Both the position numbers and the translations under genes were made by a program. DNA of 64,000 nt from Gammaproteobacteria bacterium (GTDB lineage: Bacteria; Pseudomonadota; Gammaproteobacteria; Granulosicoccales; Granulosicoccaceae), in assembly GCA_002746645.1 (NCBI GenBank), contig PDPU01000029.1, positions 1 to 64,000 of the forward strand, in the 5' to 3' direction. Of this stretch, positions 14,301 to 22,900 are shown piece by piece. The first letter of the stretch is position 1. Every line of letters begins with the position of its first letter. A model generated the notes under the pieces. That model searched no databases and was not told the DNA's origin. It saw only the letters and a program-made list of their open reading frames with translations.

Positions 14301-14609
14301 AAGACGTGCCGCGAACTCGACGAGTGCCTCGCTGCTCATGTGCTTGCCGAGGAGATTGCTCATGAGCAAGGTGCCAGCCACGTCGAAGCGCGCCGCGAGT
14401 TGATACAGCGAATCGCAGATGTCCCCGAAATCATCCTTGTCGAGAAAGTCGATACCGGGGTTCCTGACGGCGATGACCGCACTTGCAAACCCCTGCCGGC
14501 GCAGGTGCTGACGTGCACTGCGTACCAGTTGCCGCCGATAGCCTTCCTGTGTATCGATGACGATCGCCACCAGTGGCGTCTTCTGCGGACTCACGATCTG
14601 CGAACTCAC
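11397..14609 (-). CDS. LacI-type sensor / GGDEF / degenerate EAL protein, probable diguanylate cyclase
   Basis: 1070 residues with no signal peptide or clear membrane helix. Residues about 12-300 look like the ligand-binding half of a LacI-type regulator (Peripla_BP_3 fold, e.g. ASDTMAANAVRALQSHGI and VVSGIDDTPDS), without the DNA-binding helices. A helical/GAF-like region follows to about residue 590. The GGDEF domain has an intact active site (RLGGDEFVLIL, GGDEF at 683-687) and a RxxD inhibitory site (RGHD). The C-terminal EAL-like domain lacks the EAL motif and most metal ligands (IDGYGAGHSSIRLL replaces DDFGTGYSSL), so phosphodiesterase activity is unlikely. The GTG start is 2 bp past the gpsA stop, suggesting coupled expression. 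A cytosolic small-molecule ligand is inferred. Confidence 0.88.
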   Translation of the reverse strand: MSSQIVSPQKTPLVAIVIDTQEGYRRQLVRSARQHLRRQGFASAVIAVRNPGIDFLDKDDFGDICDSLYQLAARFDVAGTLLMSNLLGKHMSSEALVEFAARLSWRPLVNVGNRIDGVESVVYEMREALGDLMVHMLAVPERQNVAFIRGRRGNPDSDQVEAAFREAMAVRGLEIDESLVVDGGYLPSDAYVATQQLLARGKRFDAVIAASDTMAANAVRALQSHGISVPEQIVVSGIDDTPDSLSTYPPITTIRRFLYVQIEKAVLALVRQIRKWEGDAAIESLGAAGRNRTETARKTIVHRVPSRFVARESSAARGESFFEEVGEDVSLEESRQRIVQGLLWIKPPHEVDIEALVDALMATLTEGSSAAHEYMQYLLTRFAISEDNNHWWQHGYRQLLLAPKRVAARHLHPLAVRVIADAGMLFGAVLWSARSRELLEIQRQRQAQDELMLDFNSVSRREDVLAELRRYFRESGIERAWLVLLRPEETRRHKERMAELTLAHQLDDMSTAAALERTEFPLADLLPAALRGEFERDLLTVYPVSIGRCGIGYLVVDASSLLEPRYAALGAGIGQALRNCSLIESLEKKTTVLEASNTRLSKMATLDTLTGLPNRASFEEEIQRQVRHSRSSAEPLALLFFDLDGFKKVNDSFGHAVGDELLKMVAQRLVHRMRGHDQLFRLGGDEFVLILSEGVGSGATERVVQQVLDCVSTPYRIGAHKVEVTTSIGIALCPEHSDQADELVRFADEAMYHAKHAGRNGYAIHDARLDSTVRREWRLLERIRQAVIDKQFGHDLQPRRALAEAHVTGFVLRPWLKGDDGERIDEAHWRRLVDSGVIGVDIALNHVEMAIRQLIDWQNDGWRMAIDVPVSDIALAQEGFVDKLESLLAGFPYLEHADLGLLIPERCLVGAEEPKIKLLQRLSGTGLRLLIDGYGAGHSSIRLLGRVPVNAIIVSPVMMPRSDTNSDTNLVLDSSLSMDVDKVNDSILKAVVNIARYSGIALIADGVHDDSELEALQALGFSAIQGPLVGKPASLDAAEWLLEQELNAELDATAALEASAFGVRETDFEI

Positions 14610-14611
14610 GA

Positions 14612-15679
14612 TCAGTGCTCGGCCCCCGCGCCGAGTTCACGATCCAGCAGCGCCACGACGGCCTCGTGGGGCGATACGCCGTCGATGACCACGCGATGGA
14701 TCTGCTCGATGATGGGCATGCTGATACCGAGCGACTGCGCCTTTTCGTAGACGGTTCGCGCGGCCCCTATCCCCTCGACCACCTGACCGATGTCTTCGGC
14801 TGCCTGCTCGACCGTGGCGCCCCTGGCAAGGGCAAGACCCATGCGGCGGTTGCGTGACTGATCGTCGGTACACGTGAGTACCAGATCTCCCATGCCGGCA
14901 AGACCGACAAAGGTCTGTTGCTCGGCACCGAGCGCAAGACCGAGCCGCGACAATTCCCGCAGGCCGCGGTTGATCAAGGCGATGCGCGCGTTGGCACCGA
15001 AGCCGAGCCCGTCGGAGAGCCCCGCCCCGATGGCGAGCGCGTTCTTGACCGCACCACCTATCTCGACGCCGATGATGTCACTCGAGGTATAGGCGATGAA
15101 CTTGTGGCTGCGGAGCGCGTCGGCCATGTACCGGCTCCACTCGGGGTTCGAACCTGACACGGTGATGGCCGTGGGCAGACCGATGCCGACCTCGCGCGCG
15201 AAGGTGGGTCCGGAGACCACTGCGTAATCCCTGCATTCAGGCCAGACGTCCAGCACCACCTGGTGTGGCAGGAGACCCGTATCCTGCTCGAAACCCTTGG
15301 TCGCCCAGGCAAGATGGGGTGGGCCGAGATCCTTGCGCTCACGAACCGCACGCAATGCTTCGAGCAGAGCGCGAAAGGCATGGCTCGGTACCGTCACGAG
15401 GATGTGCGAACCCGTCGCCACCCGTTCGAAATCCTCGGTAAGGTCGAGTAGATCCGGAAATGCCGCACCCGGCAGATAGCGGACATTCTCTCGCTCTGCT
15501 GCCATTTTACGCATGGCATCGCCATCGCGCCCCCACAGCAGCGTAGGGCTGCCGGCACGAGCCAGTTGAATCGCCAGCGCCGTACCCCAGGAACCGGCGC
15601 CAATGACGACCATTTCGGACACAACCTTGCGTCCCCCGCCGTTGCTGCCCTGCAGAGCGATTGGTGACGGTGAGGTCAT
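14612..15679 (-). CDS. gpsA: Glycerol-3-phosphate dehydrogenase [NAD(P)+]
   Basis: Reduces dihydroxyacetone phosphate to sn-glycerol 3-phosphate, the backbone for phospholipid synthesis. 355 residues. Seen: the N-terminal dinucleotide loop VVIGAGSWGTALAIQLA, the ATKGFE block with SGPTFAREV, the catalytic-region block VEIGGAVKNALAIGAGLSDG, and AGMGDLVLTCTDDQSRNRRMG. ATG at 15679 follows AGGAGAG; the frame continues upstream to 15835 but without family similarity. The N-terminus carries about 18 extra residues compared with E. coli GpsA (339). It is followed after 2 bp by the GGDEF protein gene. Confidence 0.97.
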   Translation of the reverse strand: MTSPSPIALQGSNGGGRKVVSEMVVIGAGSWGTALAIQLARAGSPTLLWGRDGDAMRKMAAERENVRYLPGAAFPDLLDLTEDFERVATGSHILVTVPSHAFRALLEALRAVRERKDLGPPHLAWATKGFEQDTGLLPHQVVLDVWPECRDYAVVSGPTFAREVGIGLPTAITVSGSNPEWSRYMADALRSHKFIAYTSSDIIGVEIGGAVKNALAIGAGLSDGLGFGANARIALINRGLRELSRLGLALGAEQQTFVGLAGMGDLVLTCTDDQSRNRRMGLALARGATVEQAAEDIGQVVEGIGAARTVYEKAQSLGISMPIIEQIHRVVIDGVSPHEAVVALLDRELGAGAEH

Positions 15680-15923
15680 CAACTCTCCTGTGTGCGAATG
15701 CCACACGCGTACGAAACACGCGCATCCGGCAAAGTATGAATCTGACGATCCAGTGTAAACGCTGCAACACCATTTCGCTGCAGTTGCCCGCGTACACCTC
15801 CCCGTTCTCGGCAGGTCTACGCGGCTTGACAGCAAACAGTCGCCGGTGAGTGCATGTACGACGGATACAAACGGAAAATCCCGACAGCACCTGCATGTAC
15901 CACCGGGATCTGAAAGGCAATCA

Positions 15924-15939
15924 AGTCACACGTGTGACT
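15924..15939. promoter_or_regulatory. Perfect 16-bp palindrome between rplQ and gpsA
   Basis: AGTCACACGTGTGACT has no loop, so it looks like a dimeric-protein binding site rather than a terminator hairpin. It lies 23 bp beyond the rplQ stop and about 245 bp upstream of the gpsA start. The binding factor is unknown. Confidence 0.4.
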
Positions 15940-15961
15940 GTCATTCGTCGTCGATGATCGC

Positions 15962-16327
15962 TCAGTCGTCGCCGTGATCAACGAACTCGATGATGGCCAT
16001 GGGCGCGTTGTCGCCCGGACGCATGCCGATCTTCAGGATACGCGTATAACCACCGGGCCGATCCGTGAAACGCGGGCCGAGGTCGGCAAAGAGCTTGCCC
16101 ACCGCTTCCTTGCTGCGCAGACGATCGAACATCTGGCGGCGCCTCGCGACGGAATCGCTCTTCGCGGCGGTGATCATCGGCTCGATGACGCGGCGGAGTT
16201 CCTTTGCTTTCGGCACCGTGGTGCGGATGGATTCGTGCTCGACGAGCGAAGCTGCCATGTTGCGGAACATGGCCTTGCGGTGGCTCGAGTTGCGGTTGAG
16301 CTTGCGCCCACTCTTGCGATGTCTCAT
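15962..16327 (-). CDS. rplQ: 50S ribosomal protein L17
   Basis: 121 residues, close to E. coli L17 (127). It begins with the invariant [20 protein letters not shown] and ends in an acidic VDHGDD. L17 binds 23S rRNA near the peptide exit tunnel. It is the last gene of the ribosomal supercluster, 27 bp behind rpoA, as in the standard alpha operon. Confidence 0.98.
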   Translation of the reverse strand: MRHRKSGRKLNRNSSHRKAMFRNMAASLVEHESIRTTVPKAKELRRVIEPMITAAKSDSVARRRQMFDRLRSKEAVGKLFADLGPRFTDRPGGYTRILKIGMRPGDNAPMAIIEFVDHGDD

Positions 16328-16354
16328 CGTGATATCTCTATTCGTACAAGCCGA

Positions 16355-17347
16355 TTACTTCGCCAGTTCGCGCTGCTTCTGCAACTCGGGTGGCGGCCAG
16401 TTCTCGAGGCGCATGCCGAGGGCGAGGCCTTGCTGGGCAAGCACGTCCTTGATTTCGGTCAGTGATTTCTTGCCGAGGTTCGGCGTCTTCAAAAGTTCCA
16501 CTTCGGTGCGCTGGATCAGGTCGCCGATGTAGTAGATGTTTTCGGCCTTGAGGCAGTTGGCCGAACGAACCGTGAGTTCAAGATCGTCAACGGGACGCAG
16601 CAGCACGGGATCGACATCGGACGCGGCTTCCTCTTCCTGAGTACTGCTTTCGGCCTTGAGGTCCACGAACACCGAAAGCTGCTCCTGAAGAATGGTCGCT
16701 GACTTGCGGATCGCCTCTTCGGGATCGATGGTGCCATTGGTTTCGATTTCGACCACGAGCTTGTCGAGGTTGGTACGCTGTTCGACACGCGCGGCTTCGA
16801 CGTTGTAGGCCACACGATAGACCGGGCTGAAGGAAGAGTCGATCTGCATGGTGCCGATCGGGCGACTCTCGCCTTCGTCGAGGGTTCGCGCCGACGCCGG
16901 CTCGTATCCGCGACCGACACGGGCACGCAACGTCATGTTGAGATTGACGTCGCCCGTGATGTGGCAGATCACGTGATCGGGGTTGATGATCTCGATGTCG
17001 TGATCGAGCGTGATGTCGCCTGCCGTGACCACGGCAGGACCCTGCTTGACAAGCTTCAGGGTAGCTTCTTCACGCGCGTGCATGACAAGTGCAACGCCCT
17101 TGAGGTTCAGGAGAATATCGAGCACGTCTTCCTGTACACCTTCCATGGTGCTGTACTCGTGCTCGACGCCTTCGATCTCCGCTTCGAAAAACGCGGCACC
17201 GGGCATCGAGGAAAGCAGGATGCGACGCAGGGCGTTACCCAGAGTATGGCCGAAGCCCCGCTCGAGCGGCTCGAGAGTCACCTTCGCATGATTCTCGTTG
17301 CTGGCAGTGACATCGACAATGCGCGGTTTCAGAAATTCTGTTTGCAT
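16355..17347 (-). CDS. rpoA: DNA-directed RNA polymerase subunit alpha
   Basis: 330 residues (E. coli 329). The N-terminal assembly domain starts [13 protein letters not shown] and includes [20 protein letters not shown], the dimerisation motif. An acidic flexible linker ([13 protein letters not shown]) leads to the C-terminal domain ([31 protein letters not shown]) that contacts UP elements and activators. The start at 17347 is fixed by homology; the open frame runs further upstream through the repeat-bearing spacer, but that part is not coding by similarity. Confidence 0.98.
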   Translation of the reverse strand: MQTEFLKPRIVDVTASNENHAKVTLEPLERGFGHTLGNALRRILLSSMPGAAFFEAEIEGVEHEYSTMEGVQEDVLDILLNLKGVALVMHAREEATLKLVKQGPAVVTAGDITLDHDIEIINPDHVICHITGDVNLNMTLRARVGRGYEPASARTLDEGESRPIGTMQIDSSFSPVYRVAYNVEAARVEQRTNLDKLVVEIETNGTIDPEEAIRKSATILQEQLSVFVDLKAESSTQEEEAASDVDPVLLRPVDDLELTVRSANCLKAENIYYIGDLIQRTEVELLKTPNLGKKSLTEIKDVLAQQGLALGMRLENWPPPELQKQRELAK

Positions 17348-17408
17348 GACACTCTGAACGGTTTGGGTCCCGGCCTCGGCAAGGGAGACAGGGCCATGAA
17401 AAACTGAT

Positions 17409-17426
17409 GGCAGCGGAGGGGCTGCC
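17409..17426 (-). terminator. Hairpin in the rpsD-rpoA spacer
   Basis: GGCAGC / GCTGCC arms with a 6-nt loop; on the minus strand the stem is followed 5 nt later by TTTTT. It sits 62 nt upstream of rpoA inside an operon, so it could act as a weak terminator that tunes rpoA relative to the ribosomal proteins. The short stem makes this tentative. Confidence 0.3.
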
Positions 17427-17452
17427 GGCAACTCGGCCGCAACGCGGGTGAC

Positions 17453-17480
17453 CGGTACGGATGACCCGGTACGGATGACC
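17453..17480. repeat. 14-bp tandem duplication in the rpsD-rpoA spacer
   Basis: CGGTACGGATGACC occurs twice in direct succession (17453-17466, 17467-17480). It lengthens the spacer to 154 nt, much more than most other intergenic gaps in this cluster, and lies just after the rpsD stop on the minus strand. Confidence 0.8.
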
Positions 17481-17501
17481 GGCGCAGCCGATCGGCGTGG
17501 A

Positions 17502-18122
17502 TTACTTCGAGTACAGCTCCACCACCAGAGATTCGTTGATCTCGGCAGGCAGATCGCTGCGATCGGGGACGCTCTTGAACAGACCCTCGAACTTCTTGAC
17601 GTCAACGTCGACCCAGGCAGGCATGCCGCGCTGTTGTGCGAGTTCGATCGAATCGGCGATGCGCGCCTGTTTCCTGGCCTTTTCACGAATCGTGATGGTC
17701 TGGTTCGGCTGCACCTGATAGGAAGGGATGTTCACGACCTGACCGTCGACGAGAATGGCCTTGTGCGAGACAAGCTGACGAGCTTCCGCACGCGTCGAGC
17801 CAAAGCCCATGCGGTAGACGACATTGTCAAGACGCTGCTCGAGCATTGAAAGAAGATTCTCGCCCGTCGACCCTTTCCTTGCAGCAGCAGCCTTGTAGTA
17901 ATTGCGAAACTGCTTTTCGAGCACGCCGTACATGCGGCGCAGTTTCTGCTTTTCTCGAAGCTGGATGGCATAGTCCGACGGGCGGCCACGCTTTGCGCCC
18001 TGCATGCCGGGCGGCGTTTCGAGGTTGCACTTCGATTCGAGCGGACGCAGGCCAGACTTGAGGTACAGGTCGGTGCCTTCACGTCGGCTCAGTTTGCAGG
18101 TGGGTCCGGTGTAACGTGCCAC
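17502..18122 (-). CDS. rpsD: 30S ribosomal protein S4
   Basis: 206 residues, the same length as E. coli S4. Starts [19 protein letters not shown]. The S4 RNA-binding domain lies at about residues 95-160 ([21 protein letters not shown]). S4 nucleates 30S assembly and in enterobacteria represses the alpha operon through its leader. It sits between rpsK and rpoA as expected; the ribosome binding site GGAG is 9 nt upstream. Confidence 0.98.
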   Translation of the reverse strand: MARYTGPTCKLSRREGTDLYLKSGLRPLESKCNLETPPGMQGAKRGRPSDYAIQLREKQKLRRMYGVLEKQFRNYYKAAAARKGSTGENLLSMLEQRLDNVVYRMGFGSTRAEARQLVSHKAILVDGQVVNIPSYQVQPNQTITIREKARKQARIADSIELAQQRGMPAWVDVDVKKFEGLFKSVPDRSDLPAEINESLVVELYSK

Positions 18123-18159
18123 GGGTTTCTCCTGGAATTGTTATCGAGCTGCCGACGCG

Positions 18160-18540
18160 TCAGACGCGGCGCTTCTTCGGCGGTCGAACGCCATTGTGCG
18201 GAATGGGCGTGACATCGATGATGCTGCTGATCTTGTAGCCCACGTTGTTGAGCGAACGAACGGCAGAATCGCGGCCCGGACCCGGACCCTTGACATGCAC
18301 GTCGATGTTCTTGAGACCGTATTCCCTGGCGGCTTCACCGGCACGCTCGGCCGCAACCTGAGCGGCAAAGGATGTGCTCTTCCTGGAGCCACGAAAGCCG
18401 GAACCACCAGCGGTGGCCCATGACAGGGCGTTGCCCTGGCGATCGGTGATCATGACGATCGTGTTGTTGAACGAAGCGTGAATGTGCGCGATGCCGTCAG
18501 TGACGGTGCGACGAACCTTTTTCTTGGTGCTGGCTGCCAT
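18160..18540 (-). CDS. rpsK: 30S ribosomal protein S11
   Basis: 126 residues (E. coli 129). Recognised from the [20 protein letters not shown] block, the [17 protein letters not shown] block and the C-terminal [17 protein letters not shown]11 lines the mRNA exit of the 30S platform. 38 bp after rpsM and 37 bp before rpsD. Confidence 0.98.
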   Translation of the reverse strand: MAASTKKKVRRTVTDGIAHIHASFNNTIVMITDRQGNALSWATAGGSGFRGSRKSTSFAAQVAAERAGEAAREYGLKNIDVHVKGPGPGRDSAVRSLNNVGYKISSIIDVTPIPHNGVRPPKKRRV

Positions 18541-18578
18541 ATGATGTCGTTATCTTCCGAAAATACTCTGGCGTGTCA

Positions 18579-18935
18579 TCAGCGCTTGAGCGGACGACGC
18601 GGGCCCTTGCGCGTACGGGCGTTGGTCTTGGTGCGCTGACCGCGAAGCGGCAGGCCACGACGGTGACGGATACCACGGTAGCAACCGAGATCCATCAGAC
18701 GCTTGATGTTCATGGAAACGTCGCGGCGAAGGTCACCCTCGACGACATACTTGCCGACTTCGGTACGAAGCTGCTCGATCTCGGACTCCGACAGATCACG
18801 CACTTTCACATCCGGTGCCACGCTGGCGGCTTTGCAGATGGCGTAGGCGCGAGTACGGCCAATGCCGTAGATGGAGGTCAGAGCCACCCATGTGTGCTTC
18901 TGAACCGGAATGTTGATGCCGGCAATACGTGCCAT
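18579..18935 (-). CDS. rpsM: 30S ribosomal protein S13
   Basis: 118 residues, the same as E. coli. Begins [20 protein letters not shown] and ends in the basic tail [20 protein letters not shown] that contacts tRNA in the P site. GGAGAACAGC precedes the ATG. First long gene of the alpha operon; in enterobacteria the S4 regulatory structure lies just upstream, and I could not confirm an equivalent fold here. Confidence 0.98.
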   Translation of the reverse strand: MARIAGINIPVQKHTWVALTSIYGIGRTRAYAICKAASVAPDVKVRDLSESEIEQLRTEVGKYVVEGDLRRDVSMNIKRLMDLGCYRGIRHRRGLPLRGQRTKTNARTRKGPRRPLKR

Positions 18936-18988
18936 GCTGTTCTCCGACGACTCTTTAGATATCGCTGTATGAAATGAAAAGCGCGGGC

Positions 18989-19102
18989 TCAGCCCTGGCG
19001 CTGCTTGTGACGCGGATCGGTGCAGATCACACGGATCACGCCCTTGCGCTTGATGATCTTGCAGTTGCGACAGATTTTCTTGACTGATGCTCTGACTTTC
19101 AT
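18989..19102 (-). CDS. rpmJ: 50S ribosomal protein L36
   Basis: Only 37 residues. Reading the minus strand gives [20 protein letters not shown] followed by [17 protein letters not shown]. The zinc ligands C11, C14, C27 and H32 are present, so this is the zinc-binding (C+) form. It sits between secY (59 bp) and rpsM (53 bp), its conserved place. Confidence 0.96.
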   Translation of the reverse strand: MKVRASVKKICRNCKIIKRKGVIRVICTDPRHKQRQG

Positions 19103-19161
19103 GACTCTGTTCCGATCAATGTAGCCAGAGCCCCGAAAGGCTCCGGCCGGTAAACTCGAAT

Positions 19162-20592
19162 TCAGCGCGTGCCGCCCACCGGCCCGCGATTGCCCTGACC
19201 ACGGCGGCCGCCACGACCACCTCGTTTTCTTCTGCGGCCGGAACCACGGCCGCCACCCTCGCCTTCGTCACCCCCCATGCCCTGTTTGCGCATGAGCCCT
19301 TCGTACTGGTGACTCATCATGTGCGCCTGCGCCTGGCCGACGAAATCCATGATGACGACGACGATGATCAACAGCGATGTTCCACCGAAGTAGAACGGCA
19401 CACTCCAGAACAGGATCAGGAATTCTGGCAGCAGGCAGACCAGGGTGATGTAGATGGCACCGTACAGCGTGAGGCGAGTGAGTACGCCATCGATGTAACG
19501 GGCTGTCTGCTCACCCGGGCGAATGCCGGGGATGAAGGCGCCGGAGCGTTTCAGGTTGTCCGCCGTCTCCTTCGCATTGAACACGAGTGCCGTGTAGAAG
19601 AAGCAGAAGAAGATGATGGCCGAAGCATACAATATGATATAGAGAGGCTGCCCCGGTTGCAAGGTCGAAACAATGGCATTCAGCCACGAATTCGAGCTGC
19701 CTGCGGCCATATCACCTATGGTCGCCGGGAACAGAATGATGCTCGAGGCGAAGATCGGTGGAATGACGCCCGCCATGTTCAGCTTCAGTGGCAGATGGCT
19801 CGACTGTGCCTGGTACAGGTGGCGGCCCTGTTGTCGCTTGGCATAGTTCACCGTGATGCGACGCTGGCCGCGCTCGACGAACACCACGAAGGCCGTGACC
19901 GCGAGCACCATGAGAAACAGCAGGATGATCGTGAACACGCTGAGCTCACCCGTGCGCTGCAGTTCCAGGGTGCCACCGATTGCGGCAGGCAGCCCGGCAA
20001 CGATGCCGGCAAAGATCAGAATCGAGATGCCGTTACCGATGCCACGCTCGGTGATCTGTTCACCGAGCCACATCAGGAACATGGTGCCGGTAACCAGCGT
20101 GATCGCAGCCGTGAGCACGAAACCCGGACCCGCGAGGAACACGACACTCTGGCCGTTGGCACCCTGATTCTGAAGCGCAATGGCAATGCCGATGGCCTGA
20201 ACCGAAGCAAGCAACACCGTGAAGTAACGCGTGTACTTCGTGATCACGCGGCGGCCGGATTCGCCTTCCTTCCGAAGCTGTTCAAGCTGCGGAATGACGT
20301 GCGTCATGAGCTGCATGATGATCGACGCCGAGATGTAGGGCATGACACCGAGTGCGAACACCGACATGCGCGACAGCGAGCCGCCGCCGAACATGTTCAG
20401 CATGCCGAGAATGCCACTGCTCTGCTGGGCGAAGAGATCCGCCATCACGCGCGGATCGACGCCCGGAATGGTGATGAACGAACCGATGCGGAAGATCACC
20501 AGCGCCATCAGCACGAACAGCAGGCGCGAGCGCAGCTCGGCCGAACCACCGAGGCCTGTGAGGGCGGGTTTGTTTCTGTCTGCTGTTGCCAT
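19162..20592 (-). CDS. secY: Protein translocase subunit SecY with an Arg/Gly-rich C-terminal tail
   Basis: Central channel of the Sec translocon in the inner membrane, 476 residues with ten predicted membrane helices. Seen: plug and TM2 region [24 protein letters not shown] (split as [11 protein letters not shown] and [13 protein letters not shown]), the ribosome/SecA loop [19 protein letters not shown], and [20 protein letters not shown]. coli SecY (443) stops shortly after the equivalent of YEGLMRKQG. Here about 37 extra residues follow (440-476), with 11 Arg/Lys, 3 acidic residues and many Gly. This cytoplasmic tail is not a normal SecY feature and could touch ribosomal RNA. The start [13 protein letters not shown] is normal. 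Confidence 0.97.
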   Translation of the reverse strand: MATADRNKPALTGLGGSAELRSRLLFVLMALVIFRIGSFITIPGVDPRVMADLFAQQSSGILGMLNMFGGGSLSRMSVFALGVMPYISASIIMQLMTHVIPQLEQLRKEGESGRRVITKYTRYFTVLLASVQAIGIAIALQNQGANGQSVVFLAGPGFVLTAAITLVTGTMFLMWLGEQITERGIGNGISILIFAGIVAGLPAAIGGTLELQRTGELSVFTIILLFLMVLAVTAFVVFVERGQRRITVNYAKRQQGRHLYQAQSSHLPLKLNMAGVIPPIFASSIILFPATIGDMAAGSSNSWLNAIVSTLQPGQPLYIILYASAIIFFCFFYTALVFNAKETADNLKRSGAFIPGIRPGEQTARYIDGVLTRLTLYGAIYITLVCLLPEFLILFWSVPFYFGGTSLLIIVVVIMDFVGQAQAHMMSHQYEGLMRKQGMGGDEGEGGGRGSGRRRKRGGRGGRRGQGNRGPVGGTR

Positions 20593-20640
20593 GATGCTCC
20601 GGGAGTCTACCGTGAAACGCTGTAACGCAAACCGGGTAGA

Positions 20641-21234
20641 TCAGTTACCGGCCGGGTTACCGGCCGGATTTCCAGCGGGATCATCACCAGCGGTGGTGTC
20701 GCTGTCGGCTGCATCCGTTGCGGGTTCATCAGCCGCGCCGGCAGCAGGTGCCGCTTCTGCCGCAGCATCCGCCGTTGCGGACGCCTTCGGTGTCGCCGCG
20801 GGTGCATCGGAGATGCTGCCACCGGCTGCTTCGATGGCCTCGCGCGCACCTTTGGTGACGCGACAACCAACGACGGTGACGGCCTTCGCAAGCTCGCCCG
20901 ACTTGATGATCTTCACGGTGTGTGTCTGCAGGGGCACGACACCCGCGGCGATCAGCGAAGCCGGCGAGATTTCGCCATCGATGCCGGCAAGCTCGTGGAG
21001 CCGCACTTCGGCATAGTGACGCGCCATGCGCGACGTGAAACCGAATTTCGGCAGACGTCGCTGGATGGGCATCTGACCGCCTTCGAAGCCGACCTTGTGC
21101 CAGCCACCCGAACGCGACTTCTGTCCCTTGTGGCCGCGACCACCGGTCTTGCCGTTGCCCGAGCCGATACCGCGACCGACGCGATTGGCGACCTTGCGGC
21201 TACCCGGAGCGGGCTTGAGATTGTTCAGCGCCAT
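20641..21234 (-). CDS. rplO: 50S ribosomal protein L15 with an acidic Ala-rich C-terminal tail
   Basis: The core L15 (residues 1-140) is normal: [14 protein letters not shown], the glycine-rich rRNA-binding stretch [20 protein letters not shown], and the C-terminal [14 protein letters not shown]. coli L15 ends at residue 144, but here about 57 more residues follow (141-197), rich in Ala, Pro, Asp and Glu (10 acidic, 1 Lys) and ending in three PAGN-like repeats. ATG at 21234 is set by homology; an upstream in-frame start at 21267 would overlap rpmD. It is 4 bp behind rpmD and 48 bp ahead of secY. Confidence 0.96.
   Translation of the reverse strand: MALNNLKPAPGSRKVANRVGRGIGSGNGKTGGRGHKGQKSRSGGWHKVGFEGGQMPIQRRLPKFGFTSRMARHYAEVRLHELAGIDGEISPASLIAAGVVPLQTHTVKIIKSGELAKAVTVVGCRVTKGAREAIEAAGGSISDAPAATPKASATADAAAEAAPAAGAADEPATDAADSDTTAGDDPAGNPAGNPAGN
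20644..20667. repeat. 12-bp tandem repeat at the 3' end of rplO
   Basis: GTTACCGGCCGG is present twice in exact succession and encodes the repeated PAGN unit at the C-terminus of L15; a third, diverged unit follows upstream in the gene. The in-frame unit length permits expansion or contraction without frameshift. Confidence 0.75.
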
Positions 21235-21238
21235 GATG

Positions 21239-21439
21239 TCATACCTGAGCTTGCGGCTCTTCAACACGGAGCATGTAGCCGACCTTGTTGATCATGCCGC
21301 GGTTTTCGGGGGTGTCGAGCACTTCAACGGTCTGATGCATGCGACGCAGGCCAAGGCCGCGCACACTTGCCTGATGATTCTGCAGGCGTCCGTTCATGCT
21401 CTTCACGAGCGTGACCTTGAGTTTCCTTTCACCGCTCAT
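21239..21439 (-). CDS. rpmD: 50S ribosomal protein L30
   Basis: 66 residues (E. coli 59). Recognised from [20 protein letters not shown] and [20 protein letters not shown]. The start overlaps the rpsE stop by 4 bp (ATGA), implying translational coupling. It carries a few extra residues at both ends compared with E. coli. Confidence 0.96.
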   Translation of the reverse strand: MSGERKLKVTLVKSMNGRLQNHQASVRGLGLRRMHQTVEVLDTPENRGMINKVGYMLRVEEPQAQV

Positions 21440-21957
21440 GAGGATGTGCCTCCACGGATCTCTTCGATCGACTTGCCTCGCTTGGCCGCAATCGATTCGG
21501 GACTGTGCATGCTGGCGAGACCGTTGATGGTTGCGCGCACCACGTTGACCGGATTGTTGGTACCGATGATCTTGGCAAGTACGTTGCGCACACCCACTGC
21601 TTCGAAGACGGCGCGCATGGCGCCGCCGGCGATGATGCCGGTACCTTCGGAGGCGGGCTGCATGTAGACGCGCGCAGCACCGTGACGGCCTTTGAGCGGA
21701 TACTGCAGGGTGCCGTCGTCGAGTGCAACGGTTCGCATGTCGCGCCGGGCCTTTTCCATCGCCTTCTGGATGGCGAGCGGCACTTCACGCGCCTTGCCGT
21801 AGCCGAGACCGACGCGACCGTTGCCGTCACCGACGACAGTCAGCGCGGTAAAGCCGAACTGCCGACCGCCCTTGACCACCTTGGCCACGCGGTTGATCGT
21901 GACCAGCTTCTCGATGTAGCCGTCGCTCGGCTGGTTGTTGAAATCTTGCTGTGCCAT
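21436..21957 (-). CDS. rpsE: 30S ribosomal protein S5
   Basis: 173 residues (E. coli 167). N-terminal double-stranded-RNA-like domain [20 protein letters not shown] with [21 protein letters not shown]-terminal domain [21 protein letters not shown]5 helps decoding accuracy and mRNA unwinding. 10 bp behind rplR. Confidence 0.98.
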   Translation of the reverse strand: MAQQDFNNQPSDGYIEKLVTINRVAKVVKGGRQFGFTALTVVGDGNGRVGLGYGKAREVPLAIQKAMEKARRDMRTVALDDGTLQYPLKGRHGAARVYMQPASEGTGIIAGGAMRAVFEAVGVRNVLAKIIGTNNPVNVVRATINGLASMHSPESIAAKRGKSIEEIRGGTSS

Positions 21958-21967
21958 TTATCTATCC

Positions 21968-22321
21968 TCAGAACTTCAAGCCGCCTTCGCGCGCTGCATC
22001 GGCCAGAGCCTTGACGCGGCCGTGGAACTTGAAGCCGGAGCGATCGAACGCCACCTCGGTGACACCCGCTGCAACGGCCTTCTCGGCGATCGACTTGCCC
22101 ACTGCAGAGGCCGCCTCGACGTTGCCGCCGTTCGGCACACTGCCACGAATGTCCTTGCCTAACGTGGAAGCCGTGGCCAGTACCTTGTCGCCATCGGCAG
22201 CGATAAGCTGCGCATAGATGTGACGCGGCGTGCGGTGCACGGTGAGACGCGGCATGCCGAGCTTGCGGATGTGTGCGCGCGTCTTCTTCGCGCGGCGCAG
22301 ACGTGAATTCTTCTTGTCCAT
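21968..22321 (-). CDS. rplR: 50S ribosomal protein L18
   Basis: 117 residues, the E. coli length. [20 protein letters not shown] at the basic N-terminus and [20 protein letters not shown] at the C-terminus identify L18, which binds 5S rRNA and joins it to the central protuberance with L5. Confidence 0.97.
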   Translation of the reverse strand: MDKKNSRLRRAKKTRAHIRKLGMPRLTVHRTPRHIYAQLIAADGDKVLATASTLGKDIRGSVPNGGNVEAASAVGKSIAEKAVAAGVTEVAFDRSGFKFHGRVKALADAAREGGLKF

Positions 22322-22332
22322 GCTCGTGCCCC

Positions 22333-22869
22333 TTACTTCTTCTTGGCTTCTTTCATCGCCACGTACTCGTCGACGTAGCGAATGCCCTTGCCCTTGTAGG
22401 GCTCCGGCGGACGGTAGGCGCGAATGTCGGCCGCAACCTGCCCGACCACCTGCTTGTTGACGCCCGACACCACGATCTCGGTCTGGCTCGGCGTTTCCAC
22501 GGTGATGCCATCGGGCACCTTGTGAACCACCGGATGCGAAAAACCGACGGTGATGTTGAGGTTCGAACCCTGTGCCTGCGCGCGGTAACCGACGCCGCGA
22601 AGTTCGAGCTTCTTCTGGAAACCCTCACTGACCCCGACGACCAGGTTGTTCAACAGCGAACGCATGGTACCCGCCATGGCGACAGCACCCTGATCACCCT
22701 CCTTGCGGGCGCGCACGGAAAGGCTGCCGTCTTCACTGGTGACTGCCACACTCTCGTGAACGTCCACCGAATTCTGGCCCTTCGGGCCCTTGGCACTGAC
22801 CGTCTGGCCGCTGACGTTGACATCAACGCCCTTCGGCACCGCGACAGGTGCTTTTGCTATACGTGACAT
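22333..22869 (-). CDS. rplF: 50S ribosomal protein L6
   Basis: 178 residues (E. coli 177). Two similar domains; [15 protein letters not shown] at the start and the signature [16 protein letters not shown] near the C-terminus. L6 lies beside the sarcin-ricin loop near the factor-binding centre. 31 bp after rpsH, 11 bp before rplR. Confidence 0.98.
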   Translation of the reverse strand: MSRIAKAPVAVPKGVDVNVSGQTVSAKGPKGQNSVDVHESVAVTSEDGSLSVRARKEGDQGAVAMAGTMRSLLNNLVVGVSEGFQKKLELRGVGYRAQAQGSNLNITVGFSHPVVHKVPDGITVETPSQTEIVVSGVNKQVVGQVAADIRAYRPPEPYKGKGIRYVDEYVAMKEAKKK

Positions 22870-22900
22870 TGCTAGTTTCCTCGAGTCCTGTCGCTACCGA

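Noticed and set aside
15100..15200. tRNA T-loop-like GGTTCGAAC
   Set aside because: It lies inside gpsA and no acceptor or anticodon stems surround it.
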